A DNA stretch of 64,000 nt from Flavobacterium hydatis (GCF_000737695.1 NZ_JPRM01000006.1:1-64000), one strand, 5' to 3'; counted from the first letter of the stretch, positions 25,333 to 35,219 are shown. The notes: generated by a model not told the origin, from the sequence alone. Made by a program: numbers and translations.

Positions 25333-27747
25333 ATGAAACTTAAAATTATCATGTTATTTCTTATTGGAGTAATAACATCGGTACAAGCTCAAAACTCTGG
25401 AAGTGTTTCTGGAAAAGTACTAGAAAAAGCCACTAATTCTCCTATTTCTTATGCTACTGTTGCTGTAAAAGAAGAAGGAAAAACAATCGCAAGTGGTGTG
25501 ACAGATGATAAAGGTGACTTTATCTTAAAAAATATCCCTTTAAAAAATTATCTTTTAGAAATTCAATACATCGGATTTAGACCATACAAAACTAACTTAT
25601 ACTTTAGCGATTCTAAAAAAGAATACACATTTAAGGTTGCGCTTGAAGAAGAAGCTACTCAACTTAAAGGTGTAAACATTGTTAGCGAACGCTCGACTAT
25701 CGAACAAAAAATTGACCGTAAAGTAATTACTGTTGGTAAGGATCTAACAACTGCCGGAGCTTCTGCATCTGACATCATGAATAATATCCCTTCGGTAAAT
25801 GTGGATCAGGACGGAAAGCTTTCTCTTCGTGGAAACGATAATGTACGTGTATTAATTGACGGAAGACCATCAAATATTGATCCTGCTCAATTACTTAAAC
25901 AAATTCCATCAACTTCTATCAAAAAAATTGAGTTGATTACAAACCCAAGTGCAAAATACAATCCAGAAGGAATGTCTGGAATCATCAATATTATCCTGCA
26001 TAAAAACACTAATACTGGTTTTAACGGAAGTTATAGTGCTGGTATTACTTTTGGAGAAACTGCAAAATACAATCAATCATTAGACTTAAACTATAAAACT
26101 GGGAAAGTAAATTTCTTCGGAAACGTAGGTCAGAATTTTGGAACATATCACAACAGTGGTTTTATCAAAAGAATTGATCCGGAAATCATTCAGGATATTA
26201 ATGTTCTAAACGACAATGATTCTTACTTATATAAAATTGGAATGGATTACTTAATTGATGATCATAACACAATATCTGTTTATACCAACCAAAATAAATC
26301 AAACGGAAAAGGATTTGTAGATACTAATATTGATTATAACAATTTAACAGGTTCTGATGTTTCTAATATTTTTCAGAAATCAAAATATTCAGGTCCAAAT
26401 AAAATTGGTACTTATAATTTAGCTTACAAACATATCTTTAAAAAAGAAGGTCATACTTTAGATTTTGAAGGAAATTATAGTGATAACGAAGGAACACAAT
26501 ATGCTTCTTTTGATACTCAATCAACGAAAACTGACAATACTGTAGAAAAAGTAATTTACGACGATCAAATTAAAGGCACACGCAAATTAAGTACTTTTAA
26601 TATAGACTATGTAAATCCATTAAACGAAAAAACTACGCTTGAAGCGGGTGCGGAAGCTAGAATTACAAAGACCAATAATGATTATGTTACTGGAAACCCA
26701 CTTGCTGATTTTCCTGTTACTAATTATACTTACGATACTAATATTTATTCGGCTTATGTAACATTTGGTCAGAAATATAAAAAATTCAGTTATCAATTAG
26801 GAGCTCGTTTTGAAAGTTATAAAGTAGCTACTAATTTAAATTATGGTCTTGACAAATTTAATGATGACTATATTACTTTATACCCATCGGCTTATTTTAC
26901 GTATAACTTAAATGAGAAAAACACATTACAATTAAGCTATAGCCGTCGTGTGGACCGCCCTAGTTTAGAGCAAACAAAACCTATCCGTGAGTTTTCTACT
27001 CCGTTAGTAACCTCTTTAGGAAATCCTGAATTAAGACCTCAGTTTACTAATTCGGTAGAAATAAATTATACAAAAACTCTAGAAAAAGGAAGTTTTACAA
27101 CTGGTGTTTTCTATAGAAGCATTAATGACCCAATTAGCAGAGTTTTATATCCTGACGAAACAGATCCAAGCGGTAACAGACAAATTATGACATATACTAA
27201 CTATAATCATAATACTTCTTACGGTTTTGAGGTTTCTTTTAATTACAAAATCACTAAATGGTGGGATATTCAACCATCTATTGATTTCTCAAGTATCAAC
27301 CAACAAGGTATTGTGTTTGAATATGATCCTGCAACAACAAAGAGTAATCCTATCGAAAGAAAAGTTACTGTTGCTGCATTTAATGGTCGTATGAACTCAA
27401 ACTTTAAAGTTAACAAACGTATAAGCTTCTTATTATTTGGTTTTTACAGAGGTCCTGTTGATGGAGTTCAAAATAATAGCCATGAAATGTACAAAATGGA
27501 CATAGGTTCACGTTATACATTGTTAGACAACAAGATGAATATTAGTGTACGTTTTAATGATGTATTTCACACTATGAAATATGCTTTTGATTCTAACTAT
27601 CCTTATGCACATACAGGAGAGTTTACATGGGAAAGTCAAACCGTTTATTTAGGGTTAACATATAATTTTGGTGGAGCAAAAATTAAAAACTTACAACGTA
27701 AACAAAGAGAAGACAACACGAGTAAAGGTGGCGGAGGAATGTTTTAA
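25333..27747 (+). CDS. Outer-membrane beta-barrel receptor with carboxypeptidase-regulatory-like domain
   Basis: An 804-residue protein: signal peptide ending SVQAQ, a carboxypeptidase-regulatory-like beta-sandwich (about 22-110; GSVSGKVLEKATNSPISYATV), a plug-like domain (125-225; SDIMNNIPSVNVDQDGKLSLRG, VRVLIDGRP, KKIELITNPSAKYNPEGMSGIINI) and a long barrel of the OMP_b-brl_3 type. The barrel ends VYLGLTYNFGG, with a short Lys/Arg/Gly tail after it. Such receptors are TonB-linked, but their ligands are generally unknown. No SusD partner follows. It is monocistronic, ended by the terminator at 27801. Confidence 0.9.
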   Translation: MKLKIIMLFLIGVITSVQAQNSGSVSGKVLEKATNSPISYATVAVKEEGKTIASGVTDDKGDFILKNIPLKNYLLEIQYIGFRPYKTNLYFSDSKKEYTFKVALEEEATQLKGVNIVSERSTIEQKIDRKVITVGKDLTTAGASASDIMNNIPSVNVDQDGKLSLRGNDNVRVLIDGRPSNIDPAQLLKQIPSTSIKKIELITNPSAKYNPEGMSGIINIILHKNTNTGFNGSYSAGITFGETAKYNQSLDLNYKTGKVNFFGNVGQNFGTYHNSGFIKRIDPEIIQDINVLNDNDSYLYKIGMDYLIDDHNTISVYTNQNKSNGKGFVDTNIDYNNLTGSDVSNIFQKSKYSGPNKIGTYNLAYKHIFKKEGHTLDFEGNYSDNEGTQYASFDTQSTKTDNTVEKVIYDDQIKGTRKLSTFNIDYVNPLNEKTTLEAGAEARITKTNNDYVTGNPLADFPVTNYTYDTNIYSAYVTFGQKYKKFSYQLGARFESYKVATNLNYGLDKFNDDYITLYPSAYFTYNLNEKNTLQLSYSRRVDRPSLEQTKPIREFSTPLVTSLGNPELRPQFTNSVEINYTKTLEKGSFTTGVFYRSINDPISRVLYPDETDPSGNRQIMTYTNYNHNTSYGFEVSFNYKITKWWDIQPSIDFSSINQQGIVFEYDPATTKSNPIERKVTVAAFNGRMNSNFKVNKRISFLLFGFYRGPVDGVQNNSHEMYKMDIGSRYTLLDNKMNISVRFNDVFHTMKYAFDSNYPYAHTGEFTWESQTVYLGLTYNFGGAKIKNLQRKQREDNTSKGGGGMF

Positions 27748-27800
27748 TCCATCACACTTATTCGAATATTTTAATAATTGAATATTTTTTAGTAGTAAAG

Positions 27801-27832
27801 AAAGCCCAGAGTATGCCACTCTGGGCTTTTTT
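27801..27832 (+). terminator. Terminator of the outer-membrane receptor gene
   Basis: Stem AAAGCCCAGAGT / ACTCTGGGCTTT, 5-base loop, followed by a T-run, 54 bp past the stop codon. Confidence 0.9.
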
Positions 27833-27866
27833 GATATATTCAATTTACATAGATTATCTAAAAAGG

Positions 27867-27996
27867 GAACGCGGATGACGCAGATTTCCTGAAGGAAAGA
27901 CGCAGATAAAAACGGATTTTTTTTCTTTTTCTGTTATTTTTAAAAATCCGTTTTTATCCGCGTTTTCGCCTTGGCGAATCCGTATCATCCGCGTTC
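27867..27996. repeat. Large imperfect palindromic extragenic element
   Basis: The left arm starts GAACGCGGATGACGCAGAT and the right arm ends GTATCATCCGCGTTC; inner parts AAAACGGATTTTT and AAATCCGTTTTTATCCGCG also pair. The 130 bp could fold into one long cruciform or stem-loop. It lies between convergent genes and has no coding capacity; it resembles the acgcggatga-type repeats of flavobacteria. Confidence 0.85.
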
Positions 27997-28043
27997 TATT
28001 TTTTCTAGACAATATTTATTTTTCGTCTATAGCATACTAAAAA

Positions 28044-28715
28044 CTACAGCTTAGCTTTTAGAGCATTAATTTCTGCTGCGCTTGCTGTTTCGCCAGAATC
28101 GGTAATTGCAGATGAATGGAAAAAAGTATTTCCTAGTTTCTCTTTTAGCAATCCTATATTCGTAGATCGAAGTCCCCCACCAGGCATAATTACGATTCTA
28201 TTATTTGCTTTTTGTACCACATCGATAAGAACATCAATTCCTTCTACTACATCCTTTCCTTGTCCTGACGTTAGGATTGTTTTAAAACCACAATTAATTA
28301 CATCTTCCAGAGATTTAGATACATCCGAAACAACATCAAAAGCGCGATGAAATGTACAAGGAAGCGGGTTTGCCAAATTAATTAATTCCGTATTTTGTTC
28401 TATGTTAACGCTTCCGTCAGGATTAAGATTTCCAAGCACAAAACCATCAACATTGCATTTTTTGTATTCGATTATATTCTCTTTCATTTCCTCAAACTCA
28501 GTATCTGTATAAACAAAATCTCCACCACGAGGTCGGATAATAACATTTAAATCTATAGTAGCTTTTTCTCTTGCTGCCTGAACTAAATCTAAACTTGGGG
28601 TTGTCCCTCCTTCTTTCATATTTACACACAACTCGATTCTGTTTGCTCCATTTGCCTGAGCAATTTCTACAGAATCAAGATTAAAACACGCAATCTCTAA
28701 TTGGCTTTTTTCCAT
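28044..28715 (-). CDS. cutC: Copper homeostasis protein CutC
   Basis: A 223-residue TIM-barrel protein of the CutC family. Family motifs are LEIACFNLDSV at the start, GANRIELCVNMKEGGTTPS, NVIIRPRGGDFVYTD, VDGFVLGNL, CTFHRAFDVV and MPGGGLRSTNI. CutC was named for a copper tolerance phenotype, but its biochemistry is not firmly established. Length is slightly short but complete. It is monocistronic on the minus strand; the palindromic element lies just past its stop. Confidence 0.93.
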   Translation of the reverse strand: MEKSQLEIACFNLDSVEIAQANGANRIELCVNMKEGGTTPSLDLVQAAREKATIDLNVIIRPRGGDFVYTDTEFEEMKENIIEYKKCNVDGFVLGNLNPDGSVNIEQNTELINLANPLPCTFHRAFDVVSDVSKSLEDVINCGFKTILTSGQGKDVVEGIDVLIDVVQKANNRIVIMPGGGLRSTNIGLLKEKLGNTFFHSSAITDSGETASAAEINALKAKL

Positions 28716-28824
28716 TTTTATTATTCTTAAACAATTACAATAGGCTTAGACTTATGTTTATCCTGAAAAGAGACGAACAGACTCAACCTAACAATACAAT
28801 TATGTTGCATCGAAAATAAACAAA

Positions 28825-28852
28825 AAAACCTATTCAGTACTGAATAGGTTTT
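28825..28852 (-). terminator. Terminator of the FabH-type gene
   Basis: A perfect palindrome, AAAACCTATTCAGT and its complement, followed by TTTTTTTG on the minus strand, about 100 bp past the fabH stop. Confidence 0.8.
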
Positions 28853-28952
28853 CTTTTAAAAGTATTTTTTAATCATTTAAGAAAATATAAGTTTGAAAAC
28901 ATTACGTTTAAATGAACTTATATAACTTATATGGTTGTTTGTATCGGTTTAA

Positions 28953-29960
28953 TTACCATTTGATAATTGCACTTCCCCATGTAAATCCGCTACCAAATGC
29001 AGCTAGAACAACTGTATCTCCAGATTTGATTTTTCCTTGTTCCCAAGCTTCTGTCAATGCAATCGGAATAGATGCTGCGGTTGTATTACCGTATTTCTGA
29101 ATATTGTTATATACCTGATCATCATTCAATCCAAATTTCTTTTGGATAAATTGAGATATTCTCAAATTAGCTTGGTGAGGTATCAACATATCAATATCCG
29201 AAACCTGTAGATTATTTGCTACCAAACCTTCATTAATAACTTCAGCAAAACGTACTACTGCATTTTTAAATACAAATTGTCCGTTCATATAAGGGAAATA
29301 ACTTTCGTCGTTCGGGTCATTATCTGCAATAATATCAGTTACCCAACGTGCTCCCATTCCTGGTGCTGTTAGTGATAATTCTTCGGCATGTTGACCTTCT
29401 GAGTGTAAGTGTGTAGATAAAATACCTTTTGTAGCATCTTCTTCTCTACTTAAAACTGCTGCTCCGGCACCGTCTCCAAAAATTACAGAAACACCTCTTC
29501 CTCTAGTTGTCATGTCTAAACCTGTAGAGTGTACTTCTGAACCAATTACCAAAACATTCTTATACATTCCTGTTTTAATATATTGATCTGCTACAGAAAT
29601 AGCATATATAAAACCAGAACATTGGTTTCTTACATCTAATGCTCCAACAGTTTTTAATCCTAAGTCACGTTGTACCAAAACTCCTGGTCCTGGAAAATAG
29701 TAATCTGGGCTTAATGTTGCAAAAACAACAAAATCGATATCTTCTTTTGCTACACCAGAACGTTGAATAGCTATTTCGGCAGCTTTTACACCCATCGAAG
29801 TTGTAGTATCTTCTCCTCTTATAATGTGTCTGCGTTCTTCAATCCCTGTTCGTTCTTGTATCCACTCGTCATTGGTATCCATAATTTTAGACAAATCGTC
29901 ATTGGTTACCACATTTGAAGGGACATAATATCCTAATCCCGCTATTTTTGAATGATACAT
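28953..29960 (-). CDS. fabH: 3-oxoacyl-ACP synthase III (FabH-type)
   Basis: A 335-residue ketoacyl synthase that starts fatty acid chains by condensing acetyl-CoA (or a branched acyl-CoA) with malonyl-ACP. The triad is visible: Cys114 in DVRNQCSGF, the His of LIPHQANLRI and the Asn of YGNTTAASI. Length is normal. It is not beside rpmF or plsX, unlike the usual core fabH arrangement, so it may be a second, specialised FabH; flavobacteria need branched starters for iso-fatty acids. Own promoter and terminator. Confidence 0.9.
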   Translation of the reverse strand: MYHSKIAGLGYYVPSNVVTNDDLSKIMDTNDEWIQERTGIEERRHIIRGEDTTTSMGVKAAEIAIQRSGVAKEDIDFVVFATLSPDYYFPGPGVLVQRDLGLKTVGALDVRNQCSGFIYAISVADQYIKTGMYKNVLVIGSEVHSTGLDMTTRGRGVSVIFGDGAGAAVLSREEDATKGILSTHLHSEGQHAEELSLTAPGMGARWVTDIIADNDPNDESYFPYMNGQFVFKNAVVRFAEVINEGLVANNLQVSDIDMLIPHQANLRISQFIQKKFGLNDDQVYNNIQKYGNTTAASIPIALTEAWEQGKIKSGDTVVLAAFGSGFTWGSAIIKW

Positions 29961-29992
29961 ATTTTTTTATTATTCGTTAAAAAATTGGACTG

Positions 29993-30000
29993 CAAATCTA
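29993..30000 (-). promoter_or_regulatory. -7 element (TAGATTTG) of the FabH-type gene
   Basis: Full match to TAnnTTTG on the minus strand, 32 bp upstream of the start codon. Confidence 0.6.
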
Positions 30001-30224
30001 AACATCTTTTAAAAATCATGTACACAATTTAGTGATTTTTTAGTAATTAACAATTCTATATATTATTCCCATTTGTTACTTTTTTCAAATACATAATTTT
30101 TGATAGGAAAATTACGTTATTTTTCAAAATATTCATATAACAAGTCATTTTCATTATTATAATATAACAAGATTGAACTACTTTAGACAAATCATAACAA
30201 TCTTTAATTCTAAAAGTTTCAACT

Positions 30225-32636
30225 ATGAAATTAAAAGTCACTCTATTTCTGTTTCTAAATCTTGGTTTAGTAGCTTTTGCCCAAGAAAATTTAACGTACC
30301 AGAAACCTTCTAAATCTATTTTAGATTTAGCCGATTATCAAAGAGCTCCATCCGTATCTATGGATACTAAAAAAGAGTTTATGCTATTATCTTACAGAAA
30401 TACCTATAAAACCTTAGACGATTTAAATCAGGAAGAACTTCGTTTGGCTGGTTTAAGAATTAATCCTGTAACAAACATTTCGAGCACGGTTACTTATGTA
30501 AGAAACCTAAAGCTGAGAAAAGTTAATGATACTAAAGAAATTCAAGTTTCAGGTTTACCAACTGCTCCTCAAATCAGTAATATAGCATGGTCGCCTAATG
30601 ACAAAAAAATCTTATTTACTCAAACTACAAAAACCGGTGTAGAACTTTGGATTGTAGATGTAGCATCTGCTAAAGCTACAAAACTTACCGATGCAAACTT
30701 AAATGCTAATCTTGGAACTCCATTTAGCTGGTTTAACGACAATGAGACGATTTTGGTAAAAATGTTACCTAAAAACAGACCTGCATTATTAGATTCTAAA
30801 AAAGATTTACCAACAGGCCCAATTGTTTCTACCGCTGATGGATCTAAATCGCAAAACAGAACCTATGCAGATATGTTGAAAAACAAAAATGATGAGGCTA
30901 ATTTTGAGAACATTATCACATCCGAAATCTACAAAGTAAACATTAACGGAACGGCTACTTTATTTAAAAATGCCGATATGTATTCTTCTGAAAGAATTTC
31001 GCCAGACGGTAATTATGTAATGTTAACTACAATACAAAAGCCATTCTCTTATATTGTTCCGCTAGGAAGATTTCCATCAAAAGCAGTCGTTTATGATAAA
31101 AATGGTACTGAAGTAAAAACGGTAAACGAAGTTCCTCTTTATGAAATTATGCCAAAAGGCTTTATGGCTGTTCCTAAAGGAAAAAGAGAAATGTCTTGGA
31201 GAGGTGATAAACCGGCAACGCTTTCTTATGTTGTAGCTTTAGACGAAGGAGATCCTGCAAACAAAGTCGATTTTAGAGACGAAGTTTTTCTTTGGAATGC
31301 TCCATTTAATACCGAAGCAACTTCATTGGTAAAAACACCTCAACGTTTTAATGAAATTATCTGGGGGAATGACAATACTGCAATCCTTATGGACGAATGG
31401 TATGATACGCGTAATATTAAAACCTATTTAATTAATCCATCAGACGCAACTCAGAAACCTAAAGTAATCTTCGACAGAAACTCTCAGGATATCTACGCAG
31501 ATCCAGGTGCTTTTGAATTTAAAAAGAACCAATACAATAAATATGTTCTTGCTATAGAAAACGATAATGCTTTCCTTCTTGGCGAAGGTTTTACCAAAGA
31601 TGGTCAGTTCCCTTTTATAAGCGAACTTAATCTTAAAACATTAAAAACAAACCGTCTATATACTTCTACTCTTAAAGATAAAAAAGAAGATATATTAGAG
31701 ATTGAAGATTTTAAAACAGGAAAAGTTTTGGTACAAATTCAATCCAAAAATGACTATCCTAATTATTATTTCAGAAACATAAAAAAACAGAATAATTTAA
31801 CTCAGGTTACTTTCTTCAAAAATCCATTCGAAAGTATCAAGAATGTAAGCAAAGAAGTAATTAAGTACAAAAGAAAAGATGGTGTAGAATTATCTGGAAC
31901 TTTATACTTACCTGAAGGATATGATAAAGTTAAAAAAGAAAAATTACCATTGTTAATCTGGGCTTATCCAGCAGAATACAAGGATAAAAACAGTGCAGGA
32001 CAAAGTAGCCAAAACCCTAATGAATTTACATTTCCTTACTATGGTTCATTTATATATTGGGTAACCAAAGGATATGTAGTTCTAGATGATGCTTCGTTCC
32101 CAATTATTGGTGAAGGAACTACTGAGCCTAATGATAACTTTATTACACAACTTGTAGATGATGCCGAAGCTGCAATAGATGCTGTAGATGCATTAGGATA
32201 TATAAACAGAAAGAAAGTTGCTGTAGGAGGACATTCTTACGGAGCATTTATGACTGCTAACTTATTAACGCATTCTAATCTTTTTGCTTGCGGAATTGCC
32301 AGAAGTGGTGCTTACAACAGAACGTTAACTCCTTTCGGATTCCAGACTGAGCAACGTAATTACTGGGAAGTTCCAGATATTTACAACACTATGTCGCCAT
32401 TTATGCATGCCGATAAAATGAAAACACCACTATTATTAGTACATGGTGAAGCCGATAACAATCCGGGAACTTTTACTTTGCAAACAGAGCGTTATTTCCA
32501 AGCTTTAAAAGGATTGGGAGCTCCAGCGAGAATGGTAATTTTACCAAAAGAATCTCATGGTTATGTAGCTAGAGAAAACATCTTGCACTTGCTTTGGGAA
32601 CAAGATCAGTTCTTAGAGAAATATTTAAAAAACTAA
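30225..32636 (+). CDS. S9-family serine peptidase (glutamyl endopeptidase-like)
   Basis: An 803-residue secreted prolyl-oligopeptidase-fold enzyme. A signal peptide (1-19, ending VAFAQ) precedes a beta-propeller region (about 40-560) and the alpha/beta hydrolase domain with Ser671 in GGHSYGAF, Asp744 in HGEADNNPG and His778 in KESHGYVA. The sequence resembles the S9D group that includes the plant chloroplast glutamyl endopeptidase (long propeller, FGFQTEQRNYWE before the acid). It probably degrades peptides in the periplasm. It is monocistronic. Confidence 0.9.
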   Translation: MKLKVTLFLFLNLGLVAFAQENLTYQKPSKSILDLADYQRAPSVSMDTKKEFMLLSYRNTYKTLDDLNQEELRLAGLRINPVTNISSTVTYVRNLKLRKVNDTKEIQVSGLPTAPQISNIAWSPNDKKILFTQTTKTGVELWIVDVASAKATKLTDANLNANLGTPFSWFNDNETILVKMLPKNRPALLDSKKDLPTGPIVSTADGSKSQNRTYADMLKNKNDEANFENIITSEIYKVNINGTATLFKNADMYSSERISPDGNYVMLTTIQKPFSYIVPLGRFPSKAVVYDKNGTEVKTVNEVPLYEIMPKGFMAVPKGKREMSWRGDKPATLSYVVALDEGDPANKVDFRDEVFLWNAPFNTEATSLVKTPQRFNEIIWGNDNTAILMDEWYDTRNIKTYLINPSDATQKPKVIFDRNSQDIYADPGAFEFKKNQYNKYVLAIENDNAFLLGEGFTKDGQFPFISELNLKTLKTNRLYTSTLKDKKEDILEIEDFKTGKVLVQIQSKNDYPNYYFRNIKKQNNLTQVTFFKNPFESIKNVSKEVIKYKRKDGVELSGTLYLPEGYDKVKKEKLPLLIWAYPAEYKDKNSAGQSSQNPNEFTFPYYGSFIYWVTKGYVVLDDASFPIIGEGTTEPNDNFITQLVDDAEAAIDAVDALGYINRKKVAVGGHSYGAFMTANLLTHSNLFACGIARSGAYNRTLTPFGFQTEQRNYWEVPDIYNTMSPFMHADKMKTPLLLVHGEADNNPGTFTLQTERYFQALKGLGAPARMVILPKESHGYVARENILHLLWEQDQFLEKYLKN

Positions 32637-32664
32637 TTCCCGAGAAACTTCTCGATTAATACAC

Positions 32665-32701
32665 AAAGAATTCCCTAAATGATGAATTTCGGGGATTCTT
32701 T
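32665..32701 (+). terminator. Weak terminator-like hairpin after the S9 peptidase
   Basis: Stem AAAGAATTCCC / GGGGATTCTTT (one T-G pair) with a 15-base loop, but only a short interrupted T-run. Confidence 0.5.
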
Positions 32702-32727
32702 CATTTCATACTATGTTAATTATTAAG

Positions 32728-32806
32728 GAGCTAATCCTGCTGTACACTATATCTTTTATGGCAAACCCCGCCATAAAAGGATGCCGTTCCCATCAGGGCT
32801 AAAAAG
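32728..32806. repeat. Short dispersed palindromic element between convergent genes
   Basis: The element contains a central inverted repeat CTTTTATGGC-aaacccc-GCCATAAAAG and outer words GCTAATCCTG and CAGGGCTA. The ctgctgtac...tatatcttt words are ones I associate with a recurrent flavobacterial extragenic element. It has no coding capacity. Confidence 0.6.
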
Positions 32807-32826
32807 CCAAATCTCATTTCACAAAT

Positions 32827-32863
32827 AAAAACCCGATTGATTTTAAAGTCAATCGGGTTTTGT
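32827..32863. terminator. Terminator at the end of the ABC ATPase gene (bidirectional)
   Basis: Stem AAAACCCGATTGA / TCAATCGGGTTTT with an 8-base loop and T-rich flanks on both strands. Confidence 0.8.
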
Positions 32864-32900
32864 TTTTTATCGTGCTAAAAGAATTATCTAATTTTCTAAT

Positions 32901-33851
32901 TTACAGATAATTTAAACCTAAATAAATTTCCTGCTCAATAGGTAAATCAATTTCACTTTCAAAAAAGATCAATTGTCTTTTATGAACCGTTTCTATTAAA
33001 TAATGATTTCCTCTAAAATAAGTTCGTCTAATCTTCACTAACAAATTAGACTCTGCAACCATTTTAAACTGATGTGGGTAAACCAATGTTTTATGCATTT
33101 CATCTTCGTAAGGAATTAGCAAATGAGTAGCAATTTCATTTACCTCTCCAAAAAGTGAAGCCACATATTTCGTCTCAGGATCTTCGTATATTTTTGTTGG
33201 ATTATCTTTAGCAAGAACTTCTCCGTTTCGCATTACAATCACCTCATCTGCAAATGACAAAGCATCGGTACTATCATGCGTTGCGATAATACAAGTAATC
33301 CCTTTTTGTTTTAAATATCTAAATAAATTTCTGCGTAAAGCATTTTTACGAAAAGCATCTATCTGACTAAATGGTTCGTCTAGTAAAATTACTTCTGGCT
33401 CTAAAGCCAAAACTCTTACTAAAGCAACTCTTTGTTGTTGTCCCCCACTTAATAACTTTGCTTTTACATTAGAGAATTGCTCCATTTCGACCATTTCTAG
33501 TAATTCCTGAACACGCAATTTTTTCATGTTAGCAAAACCATTCGAAAGGAACTTCCCAACATTTTCGGCAACGGTTTCAAAAGGAGACAAATCAAAGTCC
33601 TGCGCCAAATATTTCATATAAGGCATTCCGGGAACCAAGTTGTATTTGGGTCCTAAAACAGGTTTTTCATTATACGAAATAGCACCTCCATTTAAATCGT
33701 ATAATCCGTACATTAATTTAAGTAATGTACTTTTTCCGCAGCCGCTTTCACCAATAATAGCAATATTTTCGCCCTTATTTATGGTAAAAGAAACATTTTT
33801 TATAACAGGTTTTTCGGTATACGAAAAAGAAATATCTTGAACTTGAAGCAT
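32901..33851 (-). CDS. ABC transporter ATP-binding protein
   Basis: A 316-residue nucleotide-binding subunit with Walker A GESGCGKST (36-44), signature LLSGGQQQRVAL, Walker B VILLDEPF, D-loop SQIDA and H-loop ATHDS. The last ~80 residues form a TOBE-like C-terminal domain, which is typical of importers of the spermidine/sulfate/iron (PotA, CysA, FbpC) group. No permease or binding protein is encoded nearby, so partner and substrate are unknown. Monocistronic on the minus strand. Confidence 0.9.
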   Translation of the reverse strand: MLQVQDISFSYTEKPVIKNVSFTINKGENIAIIGESGCGKSTLLKLMYGLYDLNGGAISYNEKPVLGPKYNLVPGMPYMKYLAQDFDLSPFETVAENVGKFLSNGFANMKKLRVQELLEMVEMEQFSNVKAKLLSGGQQQRVALVRVLALEPEVILLDEPFSQIDAFRKNALRRNLFRYLKQKGITCIIATHDSTDALSFADEVIVMRNGEVLAKDNPTKIYEDPETKYVASLFGEVNEIATHLLIPYEDEMHKTLVYPHQFKMVAESNLLVKIRRTYFRGNHYLIETVHKRQLIFFESEIDLPIEQEIYLGLNYL

Positions 33852-33935
33852 TAGTTGGCATTGAAAAATTGAGGATACAAAGATAGTTGCTTTGATAAAA
33901 ATAACTCAGAGAAAGTTATTAAATTATCTACAAAA

Positions 33936-33964
33936 AAAAGCTGCTTCAAACAGAAGCAGCTTTT
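33936..33964 (-). terminator. Terminator of the OmpA-lipoprotein operon
   Basis: Stem AAAAGCTGCTTC / GAAGCAGCTTTT, 5-base loop, with T-runs; 25 bp past the OmpA-type stop. Confidence 0.85.
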
Positions 33965-33989
33965 AATTTATTCGTTAAGAAGCTATGCC

Positions 33990-34679
33990 TTATTTACCAG
34001 CTTTTGCATCGTTTACCATTTTGTCATTTGCAGTAATAGCAAACTCTACACGACGGTTTTGTGCTCTTCCTTCTGGAGTATCATTTGTAGCAATTGGATC
34101 TGCAATTCCTAAACCTGAAGTTTTGAAACGAGTAGCTTTTAATCCTTTAGAAACTAAATAAGCCTGAACAGAAGCAGCTCTTTGTCCTGAAAGTGTTAAG
34201 TTATATTCTGGTTTACCTGTATTATCAGTATAACCAAAAATTTGAATATCAGTATCTCCATACTCATTAAACACAGGAACTAATTTATCTAAATTTGCTT
34301 TTGCCTGAGTCGTTAATGTTGATTTGTTAGTATCAAAACGAACTGAATTTTCATTTAAAGTTAAATGGATACCTTCTCCTACTCTTTCTACAGTAGCACC
34401 TGGTAAAGCCTGATCAATTTCACGAGCTTGTTTGTCCATTTTGTTTCCAATAAGAGCACCAGTTCCACCACCTACGGCAGCTCCAATAGCAGCACCTAAA
34501 GCAGCGTTTCCACCACGTCCTAAATTGTTACCAAGAATACCCCCGATAAGAGCACCAGCAGCAACACCTATTCCTGCTCCTTTTTGAGTATTATTTGCAT
34601 TCTTTACTGAATCACAACTTGTAAAAAAACTTGTTAATACAAGTAAAGTACTCAAACCTAAAACTGTTATCTTTTTCAT
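33990..34679 (-). CDS. OmpA-family lipoprotein with glycine zipper
   Basis: A 229-residue lipoprotein: signal ending LTSFFTSC, a glycine-zipper membrane-interacting segment (about 35-85, rich in GxxxG), then an OmpA C-terminal peptidoglycan-binding domain with VRFDTNKSTLT, GYTDNTGKPEYNLTLSGQRAASV and NRRVEFAI. It probably ties the outer membrane to peptidoglycan (YiaD/Pal-like). It is 33 bp downstream of the small lipoprotein gene and likely shares its transcript. Confidence 0.92.
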   Translation of the reverse strand: MKKITVLGLSTLLVLTSFFTSCDSVKNANNTQKGAGIGVAAGALIGGILGNNLGRGGNAALGAAIGAAVGGGTGALIGNKMDKQAREIDQALPGATVERVGEGIHLTLNENSVRFDTNKSTLTTQAKANLDKLVPVFNEYGDTDIQIFGYTDNTGKPEYNLTLSGQRAASVQAYLVSKGLKATRFKTSGLGIADPIATNDTPEGRAQNRRVEFAITANDKMVNDAKAGK

Positions 34680-34712
34680 ATGTCTATCTTTTTTTATATG
34701 TATTCTTTAATA

Positions 34713-35219
34713 TTAATTAGCTCTTTGAAATTGGTATACTACATCTTTCACTTGTCCACCTACATTGATATTATCAATTAATTGGAATGAACTCTCTGTT
34801 AAACCTCCAATTTTTAATAAATACCCATCTCTCACTTTTTTCGCTTTTACACCAGCGTCAAGAATCTTAAGCACAAACATACCCTGACTATTTATACTCC
34901 ACACAATTGGAGAAGAAAACGCCGTACAACTAGATGAAGCTAAAGCCATTGACCCTTTGTTGTTATTTGAAATAAAGTTCCATGTACTACCAATAAAACA
35001 CTTAGAATCAGCAAGATCAAATGAATTTACTTTAATATATTCTGAACCCGGATAAGAAACATTGGTTAAAACCCAATTCCCTTTAATTGCTACTTGAGTC
35101 GACTTATCAAGTTTTGTAGAAAGCGGTTCAGCTCCGTTAGAAGATGTCGTTGCTGTAGAAGCTGATTTGCATGCAAAAACCGTCACGGCTAATATGCATA
35201 TTAAAATAATTTTTCTCAT
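34713..35219 (-). CDS. Small lipoprotein, lipocalin-like
   Basis: A 168-residue lipoprotein starting MRKIILICILAVTVFAC with a lipobox. The mature part has KGNWVLTNVSYPG, SKCFIGSTWNFISNNNKGS and later beta-strand segments, a pattern seen in the lipocalin-like META/DUF families of flavobacteria. A longer reading frame upstream (14 residues) is rejected because it would bury the lipoprotein signal. It precedes the OmpA-type lipoprotein and is likely co-transcribed. Function unknown. Confidence 0.8.
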   Translation of the reverse strand: MRKIILICILAVTVFACKSASTATTSSNGAEPLSTKLDKSTQVAIKGNWVLTNVSYPGSEYIKVNSFDLADSKCFIGSTWNFISNNNKGSMALASSSCTAFSSPIVWSINSQGMFVLKILDAGVKAKKVRDGYLLKIGGLTESSFQLIDNINVGGQVKDVVYQFQRAN

